A DNA stretch of 64,000 nucleotides from positions 1-64,000 of the forward strand of contig NZ_JAMPKY010000014.1 in assembly GCF_039962255.1 (NCBI RefSeq), given 5' to 3'. The notes beneath the pieces were generated by a model that was not told the origin of the DNA, did not search any database, and worked only from the letters and a program-made list of their open reading frames with translations. Of this stretch, positions 1 to 7,792 are shown piece by piece. The stretch's first letter is position 1, and each line of letters begins with the position of its first letter. Source of the DNA: Leptolyngbya subtilissima AS-A7 (GTDB lineage Bacteria; Cyanobacteriota; Cyanobacteriia; Phormidesmidales; Phormidesmidaceae). The translations under genes were made by a program, and so were the position numbers.

Positions 1-2
1 TG

Positions 3-833
3 TTATCGATAATCAGTCGATTCAGCTAGCGCACGCCATTGCGCCGTTTCTTGCTCGACGTAAGCGTTTTTCTGAGCAATCGCTTGAAGGGTGTCGGTGC
101 CAAGCGGCAACCGTAGCGGTGGCGCATCCGCATTGGCAAGCTGAAGCATGGCTTGGGCCAGCTTGACCGGGTCTCCCGGTTGCTGGTAGCTCAGTTGGGA
201 GGCGATTTGACGAACCTTACCGACCGTCTCGGCGTAATCGGGAATCTCGGTAGCAGTGCGCTGGAGCGAACTGCCATCGAGGAAATTGGTGCGGAAGTAG
301 CCCGGCTCGACCACCGTGGCATGGATGCCCAGCGGCGCTAATTCATCGTGCAGCGCTTCGGTGATGCCTTCAACGGCAAACTTGGTTGAGGAGTAGACGC
401 CCCATCCCGGCGTAGAGCGATAGCCCCCAATCGACGAAAGGTTGATGATATGTCCAGAGCGGCGCTGACGCATGCTGGGTAGTACCGCACGGGTCATATT
501 CAATAGCCCAAAGACATTCGTGCGATAGACCCGCTCAACCTCTTGGGCGCTGGTTTCTTCAATGCCGCCCAGGATGCCGAATCCAGCATTGTTGACGAGG
601 ACATCAATCTGCCCAAAGCGTTCTAGTCCGGCTACCACGGCCGCCTGTACTTGAGCCTCGTCGGTGATGTCCAGGCTGAGCGTCAAGGCATTGGGGTTCG
701 ACTCGAATTGCTCCAGATCAGACGTTTTGCGAGCGGTTGCAATAAGTTGATCGCCTGCGGCCAGAACGGCTTTTGCGATTTCGGCCCCAATTCCACGGGA
801 CGCACCGGTAATGAACCATGTTTTTTGAGTCAT
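3..833 (-). CDS. SDR family NAD(P)-dependent oxidoreductase
   Basis: Complete 276-residue classical short-chain dehydrogenase/reductase. The cofactor-binding glycine motif GASRGIG is at residues 10-16, the structural NNAG motif at 81-84, the catalytic serine near 133-134 and the YSSTK active-site motif has Y147 and K151. Length and motif spacing are those of the classical SDR family, which oxidises or reduces alcohols and ketones with NAD(P)(H) in the cytoplasm. The substrate cannot be read from the sequence. The start ATG is followed at once by the Rossmann strand TWFITGAS, leaving no room for a longer N terminus. It stands alone, transcribed toward the window edge, with about 900 bases of non-coding DNA upstream. 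Confidence 0.93.
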   Translation of the reverse strand: MTQKTWFITGASRGIGAEIAKAVLAAGDQLIATARKTSDLEQFESNPNALTLSLDITDEAQVQAAVVAGLERFGQIDVLVNNAGFGILGGIEETSAQEVERVYRTNVFGLLNMTRAVLPSMRQRRSGHIINLSSIGGYRSTPGWGVYSSTKFAVEGITEALHDELAPLGIHATVVEPGYFRTNFLDGSSLQRTATEIPDYAETVGKVRQIASQLSYQQPGDPVKLAQAMLQLANADAPPLRLPLGTDTLQAIAQKNAYVEQETAQWRALAESTDYR

Positions 834-997
834 CGGTCTATCTCCTTTATTGCCTTATCCTTTCATTGCCTTTCGGGCATGGGTTCATAGTAGGTTTTGG
901 TGCAAGGGTTATAAATACACAGACCTTGCAGATCATTGCCTAATTGTCTCAAGCAGGAGAGCGGCGCTCAGAAGCATCCTCTCGAGTAGGGGCAGCC

Positions 998-1090
998 AAC
1001 CGCTGAGCGGGATGTCTATGACACACCGCTCAGCGGTTACAAAGAGCTGCCGAGAGATCGTGATGCTGCTTTGTGGCGCGGGGCAACTAG
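998..1090 (+). repeat. Dispersed structured repeat, copy 1 of 3
   Basis: The 3' half (about 1041-1090) is nearly identical to segments at 5763-5812 and 14673-14723; all share GTGATGCTGCTTT followed by a GGCGCGG-CAAC end. The 5' half has a long hairpin, AACCGCTGAGCGG pairing with CCGCTCAGCGGTT. The other copies have a shorter hairpin here with different bases, so pairing is kept while sequence changes. No protein is encoded. It could be a small non-autonomous mobile element or a structured RNA. Confidence 0.6.
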
Positions 1091-1194
1091 CCTGAACCAA
1101 TATCCAAAAAATGCTGAGCCTTTTGTTTGGTGTCTCGGTCTTGCGTATTTGCATACTATGGCCTCGGCTGGATTCTGCCCCCTTCAACGCCTGT

Positions 1195-1627
1195 TGCCAA
1201 ACGCTAGGCCGTCCTGATGCCTTAGGGTTCTGTGGCTCCCTGGCCGTTTCCGGCCAGACCTCAGTTAGACTCCCCTAGCCTCAATGACTGTCAAAGGGGT
1301 AGACCTTCCCAGGTAAGAACGTGAACTGTCAATGCACCGCCGCGTCATTTACCGTATCCTCCGAACCAAAAGGCTTCGTTGTGTTGTGCCAACTCGCCCC
1401 GGGAACTCGGCCTTCTATGACGTTTCTGTCCGTCGGCCCGCACTTTTGCCGCTAGCTTCCTATGCTTTCGGCAGGCTGCGCCAACAGACCCTTGCTCGCG
1501 GAAACGCCCTTGCCTTAAGCTAGTGGTTGTCCATCTCTCGGCTCTTATGACTTTCGAGCATTTGGAAAGCTGGTCCTCCCACAGGGGACTTTCACCCCAT
1601 TAGTTCACGCCCGTGCTGGGCGTACCC
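1195..1627 (-). mobile_element. Group II intron fragment (5' domain I region, no maturase)
   Basis: Read on the minus strand, the sequence from about 1627 downward resembles the 5' part of bacterial group II introns: GTACGCCCAGC, then GGGGTGAAAGTCCCC, then ACAACCACTAGCTTAAGGC, GGAAGCTAGCGGCAAAA and TTCTTACCTGGGAAGGTC. These are ribozyme segments that normally precede the reverse transcriptase/maturase gene. No maturase reading frame follows, and no domain V hairpin is seen within the window, so this is a truncated, probably inactive copy. The left limit is approximate. Identification is from remembered similarity to intron 5' regions, not from a model search. Confidence 0.6.
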
Positions 1628-1738
1628 AATGCGTTGGTGCGGATGGTACAGAGTTTATTAGTGGGCATTCAAGGCGCTCTGCCGCCGCACAACTTCTTCG
1701 TTAGCCTGCTAAATATGTTGTTCAGTTTTCCTAAGTAC

Positions 1739-1767
1739 TTGACATTTTTTAGATAATTGAGTTAGAG
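1739..1767 (+). promoter_or_regulatory. Possible sigma-70 type promoter of the thrS leader
   Basis: TTGACA at 1739-1744 is a perfect -35 hexamer. With a 17-base spacer the -10 would be TTAGAG (1762-1767), which is weak; GATAAT at 1752-1757 is a better hexamer but too close. The position, 31 bases before the first leader peptide, suits transcription of the attenuator that follows. Confidence 0.35.
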
Positions 1768-1797
1768 AACATATATCAAAACAGAACTTCTCCCGCC

Positions 1798-1860
1798 ATG
1801 AGAGTAGCGATCGCCCTTACTACCACTACCACCCCAACTATCCATCTAGGAGGGTCGTAA
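1798..1860 (+). CDS. Thr-rich leader peptide 1 of the thrS attenuator
   Basis: A 20-codon reading frame (ATG to TAA) with five consecutive threonine codons (ACT ACC ACT ACC ACC, 1819-1833) and a sixth shortly after, then Pro-Thr-Ile-His-Leu-Gly-Gly-Ser-stop. The two Gly codons form GGAGGG at 1849-1854, exactly complementary to CCCTCC (1898-1903) in the following terminator. A ribosome stalled on the Thr run would leave GGAGGG free; one finishing at the stop would cover it. It lies upstream of a threonyl-tRNA synthetase gene. No strong ribosome binding site is visible, so translation is inferred from design and from repetition in leader 2. Confidence 0.7.
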   Translation: MRVAIALTTTTTPTIHLGGS

Positions 1861-1894
1861 GGCGCTGCACACAAATACAGTCTTACTACTTTAG

Positions 1895-1930
1895 TTGCCC
1901 TCCAGACAGAATCTGGGGGGCAATGTTTTT
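1895..1930 (+). terminator. Attenuator terminator 1 of the thrS leader
   Basis: A 12-base-pair stem with one T-G pair, TTGCCCTCCAGA (1895-1906) against TCTGGGGGGCAA (1912-1923), with a 5-base loop, followed by TG and five Ts. This is a textbook intrinsic terminator inside a leader rather than after a gene. Its 5' arm can instead pair with GGAGGG in leader peptide 1. Confidence 0.8.
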
Positions 1931-1948
1931 GAATGGAAAGGAATGCTC

Positions 1949-2017
1949 ATGTTACTGATGATGCTGCTTGCAATAAATACTAATACCACCACTACCATCA
2001 CGCCAGGAGGGACGTGA
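1949..2017 (+). CDS. Thr-rich leader peptide 2 of the thrS attenuator
   Basis: A 22-codon frame (ATG to TGA) with seven Thr codons, four of them consecutive (ACC ACC ACT ACC, 1985-1996). It ends Ile-Thr-Pro-Gly-Gly-Thr-stop. A plausible ribosome binding site, AAAGGA, lies six bases upstream of the ATG; an in-frame ATG at 1943 is less well spaced. As in leader 1, the Gly-Gly codons spell GGAGGG (2006-2011), complementary to CCCTCC (2049-2054) of the next terminator, and the stop codon sits just after it. The repeated architecture with different surrounding sequence argues for selection on function. Confidence 0.75.
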   Translation: MLLMMLLAINTNTTTTITPGGT

Positions 2018-2045
2018 CGATTAGATTGCATATGCAATTTTTTCT

Positions 2046-2077
2046 AAACCCTCCGAGCCAAGATTGGAGGGTTTTTT
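2046..2077 (+). terminator. Attenuator terminator 2 of the thrS leader
   Basis: Stem AAACCCTCC (2046-2054) with GGAGGGTTT and a run of six Ts (2072-2077), only 36 bases before the thrS start codon. Just upstream, ATTGCATATGCAAT (2025-2038) followed by Ts is a short palindrome that could act as an RNA polymerase pause hairpin. The 5' arm CCCTCC is complementary to GGAGGG in leader peptide 2, giving an antiterminator alternative. Confidence 0.8.
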
Positions 2078-2112
2078 GTTGCCAAATTACTTTTACATCA
2101 GGAGAAACTAAA

Positions 2113-3354
2113 ATGGCGGATCACCGTGAACTTGCAAGAGATATGGACTTGTTTCATTTTGAGGAGCATAGTCCGGGAATGGTGTTTTGGCACTCCCAAG
2201 GGTTTCAGCTTTTTCGCAGCATTGAAAACTTGATGCGACAAGTTTATCAAGCCTATAACTTTGAAGAAGTGCGATCGCCCATTGCGCTGAGCCGATCACT
2301 CTGGGAACGTTCAGGGCATTGGGAAAAATTTCGCAAGGGGATGTTTGTGGTGGGCAGTGGAGAGCCAGAGGCAGACAATGACTCAGCTCAATCCATCCTC
2401 AACCCTGACTATGCGCTCAAGCCCATGTCTTGCCCTGCCCACATCGCCATTTATCAGTCCCACAAGCGCAGCTATCGAGAGCATCCCATGCGATTGATGG
2501 AGTTTGGCATGTGTCATCGCAATGAACTCTCTGGAACCTTGTCGGGCTGTATGCGACTACGACAGTTTGTTCAGGATGATGCTCATATCTTCTGCCGAGA
2601 ATCTGATGTGCAGCATGAAATCGGCAATTTCCTCAAAATGGTGCAGCAGGTCTACGCTGCCTTTGGCTATGACCACTTTTCCTTGCAAATTTCTCTGAGA
2701 CCTGAGCAACGGCTTGGCTCTGATGACCTCTGGGATCGCGCTGAGTCGTTGTTAATCGAAGCCGTTCAATCACTAGGGCACAGCTACCAATTAGCTCCAA
2801 AGGAAGGAGCATTCTACGGGCCAAAACTCGAAATTAGTTTGCAAGATCAGTTGGGGCGATCGTGGCAGTGTGGCACGTTTCAAGTTGATTTTAACCTTCC
2901 TCAGGTGTTTGAGTTAGCGTTTGTGAATGAACAGGGAGAACTGGAACGACCTGTCATGCTGCATCAGGCAATTTTAGGGTCGCTAGAGCGGTGGATCGGC
3001 ATTTTGTTAGAACACCATCGCGGTGTCCTCCCCGTTTGGGCCGCCCCGACACAGATTGCGATCGCCTCTATTTCTAACAAGGCATCTGTCTGGGCAGAAA
3101 CGATTTTCTCTCGGCTCAAGCAACTGGGGATTAGAGTAGAACTTCACAATCAAGATCGAACAATTAGCAAGAAAATTCGGGACCTCTCCAAACGCAGGGT
3201 TCCGTTGATTGCGATTGTGGGTGAGCAGGAAGCTAAGAGCCAAACGTTGAACCTTCGACGTTTGGGTGCTGTCGAACAACAAGAAATCAGCCTTGCTCAA
3301 CTTGAGCTTATGTTGGCAGATCTTGCCATGCCGAGCGTACGTTTGTCATCCTGA
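2113..3354 (+). CDS. thrS: Threonyl-tRNA synthetase lacking the editing domains
   Basis: A 413-residue class II synthetase that charges tRNA-Thr with threonine. The catalytic core and the C-terminal anticodon-binding domain are present. The zinc ligands of threonyl-tRNA synthetases are recognisable as the Cys of MSCPAH, the His of DDAHIFC and the His of MLHQAILGS, and motif 3 is GSLERWIGILLEH. Usual enzymes have about 600-640 residues; here the N-terminal TGS and SAD editing domains are absent, so mischarged Ser-tRNA-Thr would not be cleared in cis. The start at 2113 follows AGGAGA with good spacing; the in-frame extension back to 2014 runs through the terminator hairpin and is rejected. An editing-impaired second enzyme induced by zinc stress is known in Anabaena (T2). 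Here the leader suggests control by tRNA charging. Confidence 0.93.
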   Translation: MADHRELARDMDLFHFEEHSPGMVFWHSQGFQLFRSIENLMRQVYQAYNFEEVRSPIALSRSLWERSGHWEKFRKGMFVVGSGEPEADNDSAQSILNPDYALKPMSCPAHIAIYQSHKRSYREHPMRLMEFGMCHRNELSGTLSGCMRLRQFVQDDAHIFCRESDVQHEIGNFLKMVQQVYAAFGYDHFSLQISLRPEQRLGSDDLWDRAESLLIEAVQSLGHSYQLAPKEGAFYGPKLEISLQDQLGRSWQCGTFQVDFNLPQVFELAFVNEQGELERPVMLHQAILGSLERWIGILLEHHRGVLPVWAAPTQIAIASISNKASVWAETIFSRLKQLGIRVELHNQDRTISKKIRDLSKRRVPLIAIVGEQEAKSQTLNLRRLGAVEQQEISLAQLELMLADLAMPSVRLSS

Positions 3355-3438
3355 TTACCAGAAGAAGATACGCAATTGCAAGCTGCAATAAGATTTAAAG
3401 GTTATACCTGAAGTGTTATCAGATTATCGAGCTGGAGA

Positions 3439-4176
3439 ATGAACACAGCGAAAGATCACTATGATCAGCAGATTGCCTCTGTTTATAGTTGGATGACGGG
3501 TGCTCCAGAAACAGCACTTAAACGCAATCATGACCTTTTCCGTCAGCTTGGGCTTGATTCAACACCACGGGGATTAGCCATCGATTTAGGAGCAGGATCG
3601 GGATTTCAATCCATTCCATTAGCAGAGTTGGGATTCCCAGTCGTTGCTGTGGATTTTTGTGCAGCGTTATTGTCAGAATTGAGTGCTCGTGCCAAGTATC
3701 TTCCTGTCCGCACGGTTCACGACGACATTCTTAACTTCTCCAAGCATGTCAAAGAGCAAGCGAAGGTCATTGTTTGCATGGGCGACACGCTGACACATTT
3801 GGAGTCATTGAGTTCAGTCCAGTCTTTACTCTTGAACATAAAATGTGCATTGGTTAAAGATGGTAAACTGATTTTGACTTTCCGTGACTACGCTTCTGCA
3901 GAGCCTGACAGAACACAGCGTTTTATCCCTGTCCAAAGTGATGAGTCTACAATTCTCACCTGTTTTCTTGAGTATCATGAAGACTTTGTGGAAGTCTACG
4001 ACCTACTTTATCGAAAGATTGGAGAACAATGGATATTGAATGTTAGTTCTTATCCGAAGTTACGCATCAATAAAAACTGGATTTTTGATCAGCTACAAAA
4101 AGAAGGATTTCAAGTGGTTCGGAATGAAACAATCAATGGAATGATATGTATTGCTGCCAATGCACTGGAACTTTGA
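3439..4176 (+). CDS. Class I SAM-dependent methyltransferase
   Basis: A 245-residue protein with the SAM-binding motif I as IDLGAGSGFQSIPLA near residues 48-62, followed by the acidic strand end VVAVDF and the VIVCMGDTLTHL segment typical of small-molecule methyltransferases. It probably methylates a small molecule in the cytoplasm; the substrate is unknown. It follows thrS by 84 bases on the same strand and precedes a P-loop kinase, so the three may be co-transcribed. The local sequence is poorer in HIP1 octamers than the genes further right, which fits a transferred segment. Confidence 0.82.
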   Translation: MNTAKDHYDQQIASVYSWMTGAPETALKRNHDLFRQLGLDSTPRGLAIDLGAGSGFQSIPLAELGFPVVAVDFCAALLSELSARAKYLPVRTVHDDILNFSKHVKEQAKVIVCMGDTLTHLESLSSVQSLLLNIKCALVKDGKLILTFRDYASAEPDRTQRFIPVQSDESTILTCFLEYHEDFVEVYDLLYRKIGEQWILNVSSYPKLRINKNWIFDQLQKEGFQVVRNETINGMICIAANALEL

Positions 4177-4275
4177 AGTACACTGGGTTCTAGCAAAAAC
4201 TATTTGCGTCCGGTGATTGCGCACGTTAGGTTGCCAAATTGCAAGAGTATGACAGAGTTACTGAGATGCAAGAGT

Positions 4276-4905
4276 ATGGCAGGAACAGTTAACAAACGAT
4301 CATCAAGTTTTGTAGTTGCTATCAGTGGGCCCTCTGGAGCAGGAAAAACTTCTCTGGTGCAGAAAGTGACCTGCTTGTTAGAGGACGCTGTATCTTTCTA
4401 TTTCGATGACTATGTCTGTGTATCAAAGTATCCTTCAGACTTCTCTCAGTGGATTAGAGAAGGGGCTGATCTTAATCAGTGGGAAACTCTACAGCTCCTC
4501 GAAGACTTACAAGCATTACGGCATGGAAAGGCCATTTCTTTGCCCGAGAATCAAGAAATAATTCAATCAGCCAGCTTCATTGTGATCGAAGAGCCGTTTG
4601 GTAGAGAACGCGCCAAGATGAGCGAACTAATTGATTTTGTAGCATATATCAACCTTCCGCTAGAAGTTGCCTTGGCACGTCGATTGCTGCGAGACATTGA
4701 ACAGTGTGTCACTGAAAGAAAGCAAGATATCCTAGCAGCCTATCTCAAAGAATATCTGACAGAATATCTCAATGGTGGCACTCGAGAACTGTATTTTGAA
4801 GTAAGTACAAGAGTTTTGCAGAATTGTGATTTGATTCTAAATGGGGTCAACTCTTTGGATGAGTTAGCGAATGAAATAGTGACTGCGATCAAAACAAGGG
4901 TGTAG
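4276..4905 (+). CDS. P-loop kinase of the uridine kinase/AAA type
   Basis: About 209 residues with a Walker A motif GPSGAGKTS close to the N terminus, the segment YFDDYV resembling the substrate loop of uridine kinase-like enzymes, a Walker B-like FIVIEEPFG and an arginine-rich lid-like region ARRLLRDIEQ. It most likely phosphorylates a small molecule or nucleoside; the substrate is unknown. The start is uncertain: a TTG at 4204 and ATGs at 4249 and 4276 are in frame, and 4276 places the P-loop where family members have it. The duplicated GCAAGAGTATG around both ATGs is notable. It is on the same strand as the methyltransferase upstream. Confidence 0.75.
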   Translation: MAGTVNKRSSSFVVAISGPSGAGKTSLVQKVTCLLEDAVSFYFDDYVCVSKYPSDFSQWIREGADLNQWETLQLLEDLQALRHGKAISLPENQEIIQSASFIVIEEPFGRERAKMSELIDFVAYINLPLEVALARRLLRDIEQCVTERKQDILAAYLKEYLTEYLNGGTRELYFEVSTRVLQNCDLILNGVNSLDELANEIVTAIKTRV

Positions 4906-4929
4906 GTTGCCTAATAAGGATCTGGATCT

Positions 4930-4965
4930 AACCACCTTCGTCAACCCCGATAAATAGAAGTGGTT
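4930..4965 (+). terminator. Hairpin downstream of the P-loop kinase gene
   Basis: AACCACCTTC (4930-4939) pairs with GAAGTGGTT (4957-4965) with one bulge. There is no T-run, so this is a weak terminator candidate or a transcript-end stabiliser. Confidence 0.35.
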
Positions 4966-4970
4966 GTCGC

Positions 4971-5057
4971 ACCTAACCCTTCGCTGCAACGGGCAGCATC
5001 AAGATCCTAGCTGTGTCCCAAAGATTACTAACCATCGTTGAGCTTCACCGTTAAGGC
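4971..5057 (+). other. attC-like imperfect inverted repeat before the GNAT gene
   Basis: Begins ACCTAAC, which fits the integron core RYYYAAC, and ends GTTAAGGC, one base off GTTRRRY. Inside, TTCGCTGCAACG near the left end is an imperfect reverse complement of CGTTGAGCTTCACC near the right end. The 87-base length and the position next to a stand-alone acetyltransferase gene resemble a gene-cassette junction. No integrase is visible, so this may be a relic or chance. Confidence 0.3.
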
Positions 5058-5080
5058 GCACAACAACCAACGAGGCAAGA

Positions 5081-5572
5081 ATGATCATTACAGGCGTTCG
5101 TGAAAGTGAGAGAGAAGAGTTGCTCAGTTTGGCGGTCAGCACAGGTCTCTTTACGCCCGAAGATGCAGAGGGGCTGCTCGGTGGAATCTTAGACGGGCTT
5201 GCGGCTGGAGGGCTCCCAGAAGGCCACATGGCTGTGGCCTGTCGCAAGTCACACGACAGTGAGGCCATAGGCTGGTCCTACTATGCACCTGACCCGTATG
5301 CAGAAAATATACTGAATGTGTGGTGGATTGGTGTAGCTCCAGAGCATCATGGAAGCGGTGCAGGACACGTTCTTCTGTTGCACATAGAGAAAGAAGCAAG
5401 AGATCAAGGGGTGCGCGTTGTAGTTATTGAGACAAGCGATCAAGCCCCTATGGCTAGAGCTCGTAAGTTCTACGACAAGCAGGGATATGCGGAGAGGGGT
5501 CGGATCCCAGATTTCTATGGGCAAGGAGATGCAAAAGTCATCTTTTCGCGCTCACTTGCGAGTGCGCCCTAA
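5081..5572 (+). CDS. GNAT family N-acetyltransferase
   Basis: A 163-residue single-domain acetyltransferase expected to move an acetyl group from acetyl-CoA to an amine. The core strand-turn is seen as WWIGVAPEHHGSGAGHVLL at about residues 80-98, containing the acetyl-CoA pyrophosphate-binding pattern (Q/R)xxGx(G/A) in degenerate form (H-H-G-S-G-A). The C-terminal strand-helix has ARKFYDKQGYAERGRI, typical of GNAT proteins. The substrate is unknown. The start follows a GAGG at about eight bases. It is a single-gene unit, with an attC-like inverted repeat upstream and a dispersed repeat downstream, so it may have arrived by transfer. Confidence 0.88.
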   Translation: MIITGVRESEREELLSLAVSTGLFTPEDAEGLLGGILDGLAAGGLPEGHMAVACRKSHDSEAIGWSYYAPDPYAENILNVWWIGVAPEHHGSGAGHVLLLHIEKEARDQGVRVVVIETSDQAPMARARKFYDKQGYAERGRIPDFYGQGDAKVIFSRSLASAP

Positions 5573-6166
5573 CGCCGACAATTAACCTATTTCCTGAAGT
5601 ATGGACTTTAACTAGGCAGAATGGCACGGCTAACAGGTAGCTGAGGTGACTTTTGATCAAGCCGAGTGCTCAATGGCCTTGACTTGCTGAAGGCTTGTGG
5701 GTTGAGTAGTTGCCTGCGCGTGCAGCTAGCCAATCTGGCTTAACCCCATGCCTGTACTCACGAAAGAGCTGCTAAGAGGGGTTGTGATGCTGCTTTGTGG
5801 CGCGGGACAACCATTCCGCCACGTCTTTTAGCTATTTGGCTCGAACTGCTTCTAGTTTTACCAGCGAGCATAGGGCGACGGAAACGTCGCCAAAAACCTT
5901 ATTAGCTTTTGCCCAGTAGTTCACGAGTCCTCAGAAAAGCTGTGCGTTGGCCAAATCTGTCGTTTTAGTCAATGCTTGGATTAGAACTGTTCAAATGAGC
6001 TTGCCAGCCTAAATTCTCTTCTGCTCTATATCCCTCACCCCCGGATTGTTGATTAGAGCAGGCGGTGGTAGCCTCAAAAGTCGTGAAACCCCTCTTGCTG
6101 CTTAGGATGCTTGATTAAGCCATAAAGGGGGCAACTCATTTTGCAAATTAACTGATAGGTGCAGCT
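5573..6166. other. Intergenic region before the ABC operon
   Basis: No gene is seen here. It contains the dispersed repeat at 5701-5812 and a small perfect hairpin GGCGACG-GAAA-CGTCGCC at about 5874-5891. The last 100 bases presumably hold the ABC operon promoter, but no convincing hexamers, metal-regulator box or riboswitch was identified. Confidence 0.5.
5701..5812 (+). repeat. Dispersed structured repeat, copy 2 of 3
   Basis: Starts GTTGAGTAGTTGCCTGCGCG and ends GGCGCGGGACAAC. The ends are complementary (AGTTG-C-TGCGC with GCGCGGGACAAC), enclosing a hairpin AGCC-aatc-TGGCT, then CCCATGCCTGTACTCACGAAAG. Very similar to the copy at 14613-14723 over its full length and to 998-1090 over the second half. 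Confidence 0.7.
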
Positions 6167-7792
6167 ATGGCATTACGTCTCAAACTGCCCGCCTGGTCTA
6201 TAGGGGTGCTCCTCCTGGGGCCAATTCTGACTGGATGTGCTTCAAATTCAACTGAGCCAAGTGCTACTGCGCCAGCCTCCAATGCTTCTGCAGAGCAGAT
6301 AGTCCTGGCGATTGGAGGAGAGAGTGAGGAAGGGTATGACCCCACGTTAGGCTGGGGCCGCTACGGTTCACCCCTGTTTCAGAGCACCTTGCTGCAGCGC
6401 GATGAAAACCTTGAAATCGTCAATGATCTGGCGACCAACTATACGGTCAGCGAAGACGGCAGAACCTGGACGGTGACGATTCGCCAAGACGCTCAGTTTT
6501 CTGATGGGGAGCCGCTGACAGCAGCCGATGTTGCCTACACCTTCAACAAGGCAGCAGAGAGCGGCGGCCTGACCGATGTAACGGTACTAGAAGAAGCTGT
6601 CGCCACTGACGACTACACGGTAGAGCTGCGGCTGAAGCAGCCCCAAAGCACCTTCGTCAACCGCCTGATCACCGTAGGCATTGTGCCGGAGCACGCCCAT
6701 GGTCCTGACTATGCTCGCAACCCCATTGGCTCTGGCCCCTATCAACTCGTCCAGTGGGACGAGGGGCAGCAGCTGATTGTCGAAGCCAACCTCAACTATT
6801 ACGGCGAAGCTCCTGGGATTGGGCAACTCGTTTTTCTATTTACTGAAGAAGACGCGGCCTTTGCGGCCGCCCAGGCGGGACAGGCCCAAGTGGTCAGCGT
6901 GCCCCAGTCGCTGGCGGTGCAGAGCATTGAGGGCATGAAGCTCTATGACGTTGCCAGCGTGGATAACCGGGGGCTGATGTTTCCCTTTCCTGACGAGGGG
7001 AGTAAGACTACGCCAGACGGTAAACCGGTGGGTAACGCCGTCACCTCAGATCGGGCAATTCGGCAGGCGGTGAACTACGCCGTCGATCGGCAGGCGCTGG
7101 TAGATGGAGTGCTGGAGGGTTATGGATCGCCCGCCTACGGCCCAGTCAGCGGCCTGGCTTGGGAGGAACCGAACGCCAATATCGACGATGCTGACCCTGA
7201 GCTGGCCCGTCAGATCCTAGCAGACGGGGGCTGGAGCGACAGCAATGGCGATGGTGTCGTTGAAAAAGATGGCTTAAAGGCCGAGTTCACCCTACTTTAT
7301 CCGGCCAGTGACAGCACCCGTCAGGCCTTGGCGTTGTCGGTCGCGGAGATGCTTAAGCCCGTGGGCATTCAGGTCAATGTCGAGGGCAAGAGCTGGGATG
7401 AGATTACCCCCCTAGCGCACAGCAACGCGGTGCTGTTTGGCTGGGGTAGCCACGACCAGACGGAGATGTACAACCTCTATCACAGCAAGGCGGCCCAGGG
7501 CGATTTTTACAACGCGGGCTACTACGCTAACCAAGCCATCGACCAAACGCTAGATTTGGCGATGGGTGCCCCTTCAGAGGCAGAAGCGATCGCATTCTGG
7601 AAAGCCGCCCAGTGGGATGGCCAGCGAGGGTTCACGGCCAAGGGCGATGCCGCTTGGGCCTGGCTGGTCAACCTTGACCACACCTACTTTGTCCACGAGT
7701 GTCTAGACATCGGTCAACCCCAGGTTGAGCCCCACGGCCACGGCTGGCCGATCACCGCCAACATCGCTAGCTGGACCTGGACATGCAATTAA
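6167..7792 (+). CDS. ABC transporter substrate-binding lipoprotein (NikA/DppA/CntA type)
   Basis: A 541-residue extracytoplasmic solute receptor of the SBP_bac_5 family. The N terminus has a hydrophobic stretch ending in the lipobox LTGC (Cys near residue 24), so it should be lipid-anchored on the outer face of the plasma membrane. The family signature appears as DGRTWTVTIRQDAQFSDGEPLTAADVAYTF in the first third. The C terminus has a histidine-rich VEPHGHGWPI segment and an HEC motif, which favour a metal or metal-chelate ligand over a peptide, but this is inference. It overlaps the next gene by 10 bases, and the five genes through 11186 form one operon of the Nik/Dpp/Cnt layout. Confidence 0.88.
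   Translation: MALRLKLPAWSIGVLLLGPILTGCASNSTEPSATAPASNASAEQIVLAIGGESEEGYDPTLGWGRYGSPLFQSTLLQRDENLEIVNDLATNYTVSEDGRTWTVTIRQDAQFSDGEPLTAADVAYTFNKAAESGGLTDVTVLEEAVATDDYTVELRLKQPQSTFVNRLITVGIVPEHAHGPDYARNPIGSGPYQLVQWDEGQQLIVEANLNYYGEAPGIGQLVFLFTEEDAAFAAAQAGQAQVVSVPQSLAVQSIEGMKLYDVASVDNRGLMFPFPDEGSKTTPDGKPVGNAVTSDRAIRQAVNYAVDRQALVDGVLEGYGSPAYGPVSGLAWEEPNANIDDADPELARQILADGGWSDSNGDGVVEKDGLKAEFTLLYPASDSTRQALALSVAEMLKPVGIQVNVEGKSWDEITPLAHSNAVLFGWGSHDQTEMYNLYHSKAAQGDFYNAGYYANQAIDQTLDLAMGAPSEAEAIAFWKAAQWDGQRGFTAKGDAAWAWLVNLDHTYFVHECLDIGQPQVEPHGHGWPITANIASWTWTCN

Noticed and set aside
1332-1523. 63-codon plus-strand frame in the leader-upstream region
   Set aside because: It lies within the minus-strand group II intron fragment and has no coding character.
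1628-1712. attC site next to the group II intron
   Set aside because: The inverted repeat GTTGGTGCGG/CCGCACAAC has GTT...AAC polarity and the core heptamers do not match well; kept only as a remark.
2014-2112. Extended N terminus of the threonyl-tRNA synthetase
   Set aside because: It would translate through the second leader stop and the terminator; the ATG at 2113 has a proper AGGAGA site and family-like start.
6000-6166. Cobalamin or nickel riboswitch/NikR site before the ABC operon
   Set aside because: I looked for a B12 box, a conserved riboswitch core and a NikR-like palindrome and found none convincing.
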